From Patescibacteria group bacterium (lineage in GTDB: Bacteria; Patescibacteriota; Microgenomatia; UBA8517), in assembly GCA_022562395.1 (NCBI GenBank), contig JADFPI010000007.1, positions 1-38,251 of the forward strand: a DNA stretch of 38,251 nucleotides. The letters run 5' to 3'. Below, in pieces: positions 31,414 through 38,251 of this stretch. A program made the translations under genes and the position numbers. Position 1 is the stretch's first letter, and every line of letters begins with the position of its first letter. The notes below the pieces were generated by a model. It ran no database searches. It was not told the DNA's origin and saw only the letters and a list, made by a program, of their open reading frames with translations.

Positions 31414-33923
31414 GAAATTTCCAAATCTTTTGCCAGCCTTTTTCTAAATACCACCTTGGCAGCTTCAATTAGTACAAACATGACAAGCGCCGCTGTAAAA
31501 ACATAAAGCCAATGCAGGGCACTTAACTCAACTGTCCCAAAAAATCCCCTGGCTTTTTCAAATATAAAGGGTGTAACTTGTAAGGCCAGTCCACCTACGA
31601 CTGCGACATTTAGCCAAGGATTCGCCAGAGGATTTTCTACCCAAAAAGGCTGGCGCAGCGTCCTAACAGAAAATACGTAAACCAACGAATTCATCCCCAG
31701 TGTGGCGAAGGCAATCGACCGAGCGAGTAAAAGGTCGCCGGTAGTTTTGTAAAAGTATACAAAAAGGGCTAACGCTATCAGCCCGCCGGAGACAGAAACA
31801 ATCAAAATTAAACTTCTTACCCAAGAAGCAACGAGGGGTTCGCTAGGGTCTCGAGGAGGCCTCTTCATAAGACCCGGCCGCTTGGGGTCTACGGTCAGGG
31901 CTAGATGTGGAAAGCCGTCTGATACCAAGTTTATCCATAAAATCTGGGCCGCGGTAACAGGTAAGGGAAGACCCAAAAGAATGCTCCCGATAACGGCGAC
32001 TATTTCCGCGAAAGCATCGCTCATCAGATAAAGAATAATTTTTCTGATATTGTCAAAGATTCCCCTTCCCTCCTCGATGGCGGCGACAATCGTTTCAAAG
32101 CTTGAGTCAAGAAGGACGAGGTCTGCGGCTTCCTTAGCCACGTCGGTTGCATCTCCTACAACAATTCCTATATCCGCGCGCCTCAGAGCCGGCGCATCAT
32201 TCACCCCGTCTCCCATCATGGCAACTGTTTCTCCGTTTATCTTTAGGGCCTCGATGATTTTAAGCTTTTGCTGCGGCCGTGTTCTTGCAAAAAGCATTAT
32301 GCTATCTTTTTGTCCGGACTTTCTTTGTTTTAGTTTTTCTGCCACCTCGGAAACTGTCAACTTCTCAAGGTTTTCCCCCAAAACAATGTTTTCTTTTTTT
32401 ACTTCCATTCCCAGCTCCTTCATTACAAAAACGGCAGTTTGGGCATAGTCTCCAGTAATGACCATAATATTAATACCCGCCTTCCTTGTCTGCGCCAATG
32501 CTTCGCGAACCCCGGCTCTTACGGGGTCTGAAAAAACCAATAAACCAACCCAAGAAAGGTCTTCGACTATGTGTTTTTTAGACAGTTTTCTGACAGACAC
32601 GGGTGCTTCTTTTTTTGCCATACCTATTACTCTTTTCCCCTCACCGGTCAACTCTCTAATCTCTTTTTGTAATTTAATCTTCTGGTTATCTTCCATATTC
32701 GACCATTCGAGAAGAAGCTCGGGTGCTCCGTTTACTAAAATCAAATTTCCGCCAGCTGGTGTATCACCCCCACCCTTATTGAGGCTCGCAAAAAAGCGGT
32801 TCTGGGGAGCAAAAGGAATGCTGTCGAGGCGAACATGTTTGCGTTTCAGATGACCAATCTCGATTCCAATTTTCTCTTTCGCCCATTCAAGCGCTTGCTC
32901 CATTACCGGGTCGTCGCTTGTAAGAAATACCTGCTTTGCAACTTCCTGCCTATCGCCCAAAACCTCTACAACTTTTAATTTCCCATGGGTCAAGGTGCCA
33001 GTTTTGTCTACACAAATTGTAGTTACTCCCCCTAAGGTTTCCGCGGAAACGAGGTTTCTTACCAAACCGCGTCTCTTCAATATCCGCTGCATTCCTATTG
33101 CCAAAACAACGGTTAGAGCGACCAAAAGGCCTTCGGGAATAGCCGAAACAGCCAAGGCTACCGCGGTGGTAAATATGTCCACAATTTCTTTTCCAGTGAG
33201 CAGTCCTACTACAAAAACAAACCCCGTGAGCCCTAATACCAGCAAGGACAGCCGACGGCTAAATGTCCCCAACTGCCTTTTTAGGGGAGTGTCCTCGACG
33301 GGCTCTTGAATCTGCTCTGCAATTTTGCCGATTTGAGTTTTTGCTCCAGTTTCCTGCACCAAGAACCTACCTTGCCCAAACGAAACTATCGTTCCCATAT
33401 AAACCTCACCGCCACTGTTCTTTTTTACGGGCACTGATTCACCGGTCAATATTGCTTCAGAAACAGAAAGCCTGCTTGCCTCAATAAGTTTTCCGTCAGC
33501 CGGAATTTTGTCTCCCTGATAAAGAACCACCACGTCTCCGGGCACGATCGCTTCCAAATTTATCTGTCTCAATTTGCCGTCTCTAATCACTCTTGCTTTG
33601 GGGTGAACAAGCTCTTTTAATGCGTAGAGTGCACGACCAGCCTTTCTTTCTTGTAGAAACCCAAGGATTGTATTTATAAATACGGCAAAAAATATTATCA
33701 CGGCATCAGAGGACTCTCTCAAAAAAAGCGTAATTGCCCCGGCAACAACCAATACATAAACAAGCGGACTTTTGAGTTGAGAGGCAAATATATAAAAATC
33801 GCTTGGGGGCGGCTTTTCCGGCAACTTATTAGGGCCAAATCTTTCAAGTCGCCTTTTAGCCTCTTTTGAAGTCAAACCACCTAAAGCTTCGCTACGTGGT
33901 GAACCCATATCCTCAGCAGGCAT
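31410..33923 (-). CDS. Cation-transporting P-type ATPase (P2-type, Ca2+-like)
   Basis: LTGESVPV, VSAIPEGLLVALTVVLAIGMQRI, CVDKTGTLTHGKL, MMGDGVNDAPALRRADIGIVVG. Confidence 0.95.
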   Translation of the reverse strand: MPAEDMGSPRSEALGGLTSKEAKRRLERFGPNKLPEKPPPSDFYIFASQLKSPLVYVLVVAGAITLFLRESSDAVIIFFAVFINTILGFLQERKAGRALYALKELVHPKARVIRDGKLRQINLEAIVPGDVVVLYQGDKIPADGKLIEASRLSVSEAILTGESVPVKKNSGGEVYMGTIVSFGQGRFLVQETGAKTQIGKIAEQIQEPVEDTPLKRQLGTFSRRLSLLVLGLTGFVFVVGLLTGKEIVDIFTTAVALAVSAIPEGLLVALTVVLAIGMQRILKRRGLVRNLVSAETLGGVTTICVDKTGTLTHGKLKVVEVLGDRQEVAKQVFLTSDDPVMEQALEWAKEKIGIEIGHLKRKHVRLDSIPFAPQNRFFASLNKGGGDTPAGGNLILVNGAPELLLEWSNMEDNQKIKLQKEIRELTGEGKRVIGMAKKEAPVSVRKLSKKHIVEDLSWVGLLVFSDPVRAGVREALAQTRKAGINIMVITGDYAQTAVFVMKELGMEVKKENIVLGENLEKLTVSEVAEKLKQRKSGQKDSIMLFARTRPQQKLKIIEALKINGETVAMMGDGVNDAPALRRADIGIVVGDATDVAKEAADLVLLDSSFETIVAAIEEGRGIFDNIRKIILYLMSDAFAEIVAVIGSILLGLPLPVTAAQILWINLVSDGFPHLALTVDPKRPGLMKRPPRDPSEPLVASWVRSLILIVSVSGGLIALALFVYFYKTTGDLLLARSIAFATLGMNSLVYVFSVRTLRQPFWVENPLANPWLNVAVVGGLALQVTPFIFEKARGFFGTVELSALHWLYVFTAALVMFVLIEAAKVVFRKRLAKDLEIS

Positions 33924-33950
33924 AACAATATGCTATCACAAAAAAGCTTA

Positions 33951-35687
33951 CTAATTCTGTAATTTGAAGAGTCTTTTAACCTCGGAGAGTGTGGTAGCTT
34001 GATTAACTGACTTGTCATCACGGAATTTAATAAGTCGAGGGAATCTTAGGGCAAAACCGGCTGTGTGAGTTGGACTTTTGGTAATCTCGTCTGCCGCAAT
34101 TTCTACAACCAATGAAGGAGTAACCCAGGTGTCAGGCTCCAAATTTTTGTGAACTACAAATTCTTTTGGTTTTTTGCCAACCTCTATCCTCTTGAGTCTT
34201 TTTTTCAGTTCTCTGAACTGTTCGTCGGTTAAACCGGTTCCAACTTTTGTAACTGTCTTAATCTGGTCTTTTTCTCTCACGCCTACTAGAAATTGCCCTA
34301 CTCCAAATTCTGCCCTCCTCCCCCGCCCGGCAGAATAACCCATTACAACACAATCTATTGTATCTGCGAGTTTTGCATGTGCTTTTTCTTTCTCTTTCAT
34401 CTTCACCCAGCGCCAGCCGGTTCTTCCGGGAACATAACGGCTATCTGCCCGCTTAATAATTATTCCTTCTAACCCTTCTTTTACCTCGCGCAACATCTCC
34501 TTGGCTATAACCGAGGCATCTTTTGTTAACTGGTAGTCGACGACTTGAAAAACTCTTGAGTCTTTTACTGTTTTGGCAAGTTCTTTTCTTCTTTCAATAT
34601 AAGTTTTTCCCATAAAGTTTTTTCCGTCTTTGAATAAAATATCGAAAACATAAAACTTAATGGCTATTTTCCTCGCCGTTTCTTCAATTTCGTGCTTTCT
34701 GCGCCTTGTCATTGTTGTTTGAAAATTAGCCAGCGCTCTCGTTTTTTCATCCAGACCAACGGCTTCGGTATCTAAAATTACCTCACTAGCACTAATGAAA
34801 CTCCCTATTTTGGCAAGCTCAGGAAACATCCAAGAAGTCTCATTCATATTCCTTGTAAAAGCCTTAACGAAACCCGCCTCGCCTCGGCTCGCCTTCGCGA
34901 GTCGAGGCGGACCCTTTCTGTAGTGAATTTGAATGCGCAAGCCGTCGAACTTGGGCTCTACTCCAACTTGCCCCATTTTCTTAATCATTTCGGCTGGAGA
35001 TTTTAGCCTCTGGGCCAACATAGGAAGAACTGGCACCCCAACAACAGGCAAAGTATCTTTGGTTGCCTTACTTACTCCAAGTTGCTTAACTTTTTTAGCC
35101 AAAAGCCCAACGTCCGGTAAAACAAAATAAGCTGTCTCTAGCTTGCCTCTTAGACTTTTGTCTCCCTTCTTCATCCAACTTAGAGCGTCTATAACGGTTT
35201 TGTCGGAAAAACCCAATCGAAGCTTACCAATTGGAATTCGGGCCACGAAACGAACACTTAAGGGGTCAAGTTCGGACAAAAGTTTAGCCATTGCTTTTAC
35301 TTTCCTATCCTGGCTCCCTTCTCCCTCATCCTTGGCAACTTTAAAAAGCCTATCGTAAACCTCTGCCACACCTAAACCCTTTCCGCGTCCTGTAGCCAAT
35401 GAGGCCGCAACATCACCCAAATCTCCCTTTTTCTTGTAAATTGCTTTCACTTTTTTAGCATCTCGTGAATATGCCTTGGCGATTACCCGAACCATCATGC
35501 GTTCTGCCAAATTGAAAACTATTCCCTCATAGCTTGGTCCAAGCGAGCCAAGAAGAAGATAAACGGTTTTGTCAATCTCACCTTTATCGGTTTTTTTAAA
35601 AAGTTCAGCCAGAATTTTCGTAATTTCAATTCGTGAGGAGGTTTTTTCTAGTTGTTCTAAATAATTGGAAAGCTCGCTAAACTTCAT
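33951..35687 (-). CDS. ATP-dependent DNA ligase (archaeal LigB type)
   Basis: VGVEPKFDGLRIQIHY (K-DG motif), FTRNMNETSWMFPEL, LDTEAVGLDE, EGLEGIIIKRADSRYVPGRTGWRWVKMK. Start MKFSELSNYLEQ (35687) preferred to 35777. Confidence 0.94.
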   Translation of the reverse strand: MKFSELSNYLEQLEKTSSRIEITKILAELFKKTDKGEIDKTVYLLLGSLGPSYEGIVFNLAERMMVRVIAKAYSRDAKKVKAIYKKKGDLGDVAASLATGRGKGLGVAEVYDRLFKVAKDEGEGSQDRKVKAMAKLLSELDPLSVRFVARIPIGKLRLGFSDKTVIDALSWMKKGDKSLRGKLETAYFVLPDVGLLAKKVKQLGVSKATKDTLPVVGVPVLPMLAQRLKSPAEMIKKMGQVGVEPKFDGLRIQIHYRKGPPRLAKASRGEAGFVKAFTRNMNETSWMFPELAKIGSFISASEVILDTEAVGLDEKTRALANFQTTMTRRRKHEIEETARKIAIKFYVFDILFKDGKNFMGKTYIERRKELAKTVKDSRVFQVVDYQLTKDASVIAKEMLREVKEGLEGIIIKRADSRYVPGRTGWRWVKMKEKEKAHAKLADTIDCVVMGYSAGRGRRAEFGVGQFLVGVREKDQIKTVTKVGTGLTDEQFRELKKRLKRIEVGKKPKEFVVHKNLEPDTWVTPSLVVEIAADEITKSPTHTAGFALRFPRLIKFRDDKSVNQATTLSEVKRLFKLQN

Positions 35688-35733
35688 GCCGAACCTATTA
35701 TACCCCTGCTTGCTGAAAATTTGCTCTACAACT

Positions 35734-35937
35734 TCAGGTTTTCTGGCTAAGATACGTGGAGAAAAAAAGGTAGGCAAAAATCACCACGACAATAAAAATA
35801 AGGCCAAAAAAGATACTTATAAATCCATTGGACTCCTCATGCATTACTTTATTTAAACCGTCTCCAACCAAAGTAAGTCCAAAAAGAGACGGCAAAACTA
35901 AAATCATATATAGAAACTGAGGGTCTGTAGGCACCAT
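35734..35937 (-). CDS. Small membrane protein
   Basis: MVPTDPQFLYMILVLPSLFGLTLVGDGLNKVMHEESNGFISIFFGLIFIVVVIFAYLFF: two TMs. Confidence 0.6.
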   Translation of the reverse strand: MVPTDPQFLYMILVLPSLFGLTLVGDGLNKVMHEESNGFISIFFGLIFIVVVIFAYLFFSTYLSQKT

Positions 35938-35940
35938 AGT

Positions 35941-37029
35941 CTATTTTACAATTAAATAACGCGCTGCTTTTGTTCTTCCCTCTTTTTTGATTATACCTTT
36001 TTCAATTAGTCCTTTCAGGTCTCTTAAAATTGTATCCTCCGAAACCATGGGGAGAACCTTGGCCAAGTCTTGCATGGCGGTTATTCCTTTTTCTGAAAGA
36101 TACTCCACCAATTTCATCTGACGCTGGGTCAGGGCAATTTGTTCTCCAATTCTTGTTTTTAATCTCGAATCTATTGAGAGTTTTCTTACTGCTTCTTTTA
36201 TCTTTGTAAGCTCGACTGCGACCACTTCGGTGAAATATTCAAGCCAAAAAGTTAAGTCTCTTTTGGCAATATTGGGAGACTGCTTGTCTACCTTGGCTAA
36301 AGCATTGTAATAGCTTGCTAAATCGTAATCAAAGTGCTCCTCGAGAGCAAAAAATCGCTTGATATCGTAATTTTCTCTAAGCAAAATCAGGTTTGCAAAA
36401 GCACGAGCCGCTCTTCCGTTCCCCTCAACAAACGGGTGAATTGCCACTAGAATATAATGGGCAATTCCAGCAAGAAGAATCGGATGAATATCACCTGCCT
36501 CCTCGCTATTTAACCACTCAAAAAAATCCTCCAAAAGATACGACACCTCCACCGCCGGAGGAGGCCTGAGAATCACCTCCCCTTTCCCCTCTTCCCGAAT
36601 AATAACTTGCGTTTTCCTTACAATTCCAACTTTGTCTTCGGATACTATCTTTTCAACAGTTGCCCTGTGTATATCCATTAGCATTTCCAATTCATAGCCC
36701 CCTCTTTTTTGGGCAAATTCATCCAAAAGCACAACCACATTCCTATAGTTGATAACCTCTTGAATGTCTCTAGATTTTCCGACAACTTCCTCGCCTTCTA
36801 AGAGCTTTTTAGTTTGAGAAAGGCTTAGGTCGTTTCCTTCTATGTGGGTTCCGTGGTGGACTGTTCTGGCAACTGCGTCGGATTGAAATTCCTTTTCAAA
36901 AGCGGGCACTAAGGGTGCATTTTCAATTACCTCTTTTGCAGCCTCAATCCTACCTATATTTTTCAAGATCTTGTTGGATATATTAAACTTCGGCTGGTAC
37001 ATAACCAAAGTATACCACTTTTTCTGCAA
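35941..37029 (-). CDS. Fic family protein with C-terminal winged-helix domain
   Basis: Catalytic HPFVEGNGRAARAFANL; THIEGNDLSLSQTKKLL N-terminal motif; C-terminal wHTH. Confidence 0.93.
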   Translation of the reverse strand: MQKKWYTLVMYQPKFNISNKILKNIGRIEAAKEVIENAPLVPAFEKEFQSDAVARTVHHGTHIEGNDLSLSQTKKLLEGEEVVGKSRDIQEVINYRNVVVLLDEFAQKRGGYELEMLMDIHRATVEKIVSEDKVGIVRKTQVIIREEGKGEVILRPPPAVEVSYLLEDFFEWLNSEEAGDIHPILLAGIAHYILVAIHPFVEGNGRAARAFANLILLRENYDIKRFFALEEHFDYDLASYYNALAKVDKQSPNIAKRDLTFWLEYFTEVVAVELTKIKEAVRKLSIDSRLKTRIGEQIALTQRQMKLVEYLSEKGITAMQDLAKVLPMVSEDTILRDLKGLIEKGIIKKEGRTKAARYLIVK

Positions 37030-37063
37030 ACTTTGCGGAAAAAACTATTTTGAGTGTAGCGAA

Positions 37064-37145
37064 AAACAAGCTCTGCTTATTTCGAATTTACGAGAAACAA
37101 GCTCTGCTTATTTCGAATTTACGAGAAACAAGCTCTGCTTATTTT
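37064..37145. repeat. 31-bp tandem repeat, about 2.6 copies
   Basis: ACAAGCTCTGCTTATTTCGAATTTACGAGAA begins at 37066, 37097 and 37128; last copy overlaps the stop of the NnrD-like CDS. Confidence 0.9.
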
Positions 37146-37954
37146 GTTAGCCCTTGGAGAGTTTCCGGAATTTTGTCGGCTAAGTCGTCGGCATTGTAAT
37201 TTATGCCTACTTTTTCGCAAAGCTCAGCTGCGGCGGCTTTTGCAATATATGAAGCAGAACAAGCTGCCAAAAAAGGCTCATTTTTCGCCAAAAGTGAAAC
37301 TGTTAATCCGGCTAAAACGTCTCCCGTTCCCCCTTTTATTAACCCCGGGTTTCCGTTTTTTATCTCTACACACTCATTGGGAGAACACACTTTCGCCTCC
37401 GGTCCTTTCACTAAAATTGTGCAGTTGTGCCTCTTTGCAACAAGTTCGGGTTTTTGTTTCCCAAAAAGATACTGGAATTCCTTTTTATTCGGAGTGAGGA
37501 TGGCCCCGGCCGGAATCCACTCAGCCTTCATAATCTGCAAACTCCCTGCATCAATAACCCAACGCTTATTTGGAAACTTTTCTAAAAGTCTTTTGGTAAT
37601 CGTTTTAGTTTCCTTCACAACACTCCTATCTTTTTCGGAGCGGAAACTCATAAATCCTGGCCCAATCAGTAAAGCGTCAGATTTCTCAACGTAGGAATCG
37701 ACCTCCTCCCAGGGAATCCAGATAAAGGAAAAAAGTTTTGATTTAAACTGCTCGGCCACGTGCCCTACCGACTTCTCCGGTGTAGCAAAGAAAGCCATAT
37801 CAAGTATTCGAGAGGCCACTTTTAAAGACAAAAGAGGCGCGCCGTGGAAAAGTTTGGAACCGCCGATTATTGTCACCTGCCCGTTATCTTCATTACTAGA
37901 TTTGGAATCGGGTCTATACAAAGACTTTAGTTCGCTTTTATCAAATGTTCTCAT
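37139..37954 (-). CDS. nnrD: ADP-dependent NAD(P)H-hydrate dehydratase (YjeF C-terminal/carbohydrate kinase fold)
   Basis: GQVTIIGGSKLFHGAPLLSLKVASR, WVIDAGSLQI, ILTPNKKEFQYLFG, NPGLIKGGTGDVLAGLTVSLLA. Confidence 0.9.
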   Translation of the reverse strand: MRTFDKSELKSLYRPDSKSSNEDNGQVTIIGGSKLFHGAPLLSLKVASRILDMAFFATPEKSVGHVAEQFKSKLFSFIWIPWEEVDSYVEKSDALLIGPGFMSFRSEKDRSVVKETKTITKRLLEKFPNKRWVIDAGSLQIMKAEWIPAGAILTPNKKEFQYLFGKQKPELVAKRHNCTILVKGPEAKVCSPNECVEIKNGNPGLIKGGTGDVLAGLTVSLLAKNEPFLAACSASYIAKAAAAELCEKVGINYNADDLADKIPETLQGLTK

Positions 37955-38007
37955 TGAAAATTGAAAATTGTAAATTGGTAATTTATTTCTTTATACTATC
38001 ATTAACC

Positions 38008-38251
38008 ATGGCCACGGAAAAAGATATCGAAAAAAAAGAAAAACAACTGGAAAAGGAGCTGGAGAGGACAAAAAGGCTTCAAGATAGGCTAAAGAGCGAA
38101 GCTTCTGCCTTCAAAAAGCAATTTGCAGGCAGAACTCTGAAACTCATGACCTCCGGATTTGGACTAGTATCTGCACTCGCCTGGAATGAACTTATAAAAG
38201 AGCTTGTCAAAGCGTATGTAAAGCCGTTTTTTGGGGAATCGTCCGGGATAA
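38008..38251 (+). CDS. DUF5654-like small membrane protein (partial, C-terminus beyond window)
   Basis: MATEKDIEKKEKQLEKELERTKRLQDRLKSEASAFKKQFAGRTLKLMTSGFGLVSALAWNELIKELVKAYVKPFFG. Confidence 0.75.
   Translation, partial: MATEKDIEKKEKQLEKELERTKRLQDRLKSEASAFKKQFAGRTLKLMTSGFGLVSALAWNELIKELVKAYVKPFFGESSGI

Noticed and set aside
32050-33487. Plus-strand ORFs opposite the P-type ATPase (32050-32448, 32458-32853, 32995-33309, 33263-33487)
   Set aside because: Antisense to a well-supported conserved CDS; compositional shadow ORFs. The same applies to most plus-strand ORFs opposite minus-strand genes in the track.
37064-37145. CRISPR array
   Set aside because: The 31-bp units are directly contiguous with no unique spacers and there are no cas genes nearby.

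Overview
The window looks like a Patescibacteria/CPR-type (Microgenomates-like) chromosome segment. This is an inference from gene content: an archaeal-type ATP-dependent DNA ligase, an EndoQ/PHP protein, DUF5654, four-helix-bundle proteins, compact operons and near-leaderless promoters. Most genes are on the minus strand. Contents from left to right: a minus-strand tRNA cluster (Gln-TTG, Lys-TTT, Glu-TTC); a thiol-redox block (DsbA, TrxB, a disordered peptide, TrxA); a histone-deacetylase-family protein; a mercury-resistance-like operon (ArsR regulator, three CcdA/DsbD-like membrane proteins, a CxxC thioredoxin-like protein, a membrane-anchored MerP-like HMA protein, MerA, a mer-associated thioredoxin-fold protein); a BlaI/BlaR1-like module next to DsbA, CcdA, cupredoxin and L,D-transpeptidase genes; then housekeeping and transport genes (M32 peptidase, PfkB kinase, AcyP, MGMT/ATL, CvpA-CAP fusion, MFS, Pth, Pcm, EndoQ, Ca/Na antiporter, P-type ATPase, LigB-type ligase, Fic, NnrD). 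Main leads: (1) three matching TACTACA-N3-TGTA dyads at near-identical promoters suggest a local BlaI regulon covering blaI-blaR1, dsbA-ccdA-cupredoxin and an L,D-transpeptidase operon; (2) the mer-like locus has three CcdA-like proteins and no recognisable MerT, MerC or MerF, with truncated gene stubs (GAPDH 5' end, P-type ATPase 3' end) at its downstream side; (3) GC-rich palindromic elements sit in frame inside several CDSs, including DNA ligase; (4) four copies of the tRNA-Gln 3' end lie at about 79-bp spacing. All assignments come from reading motifs; no database search was run.
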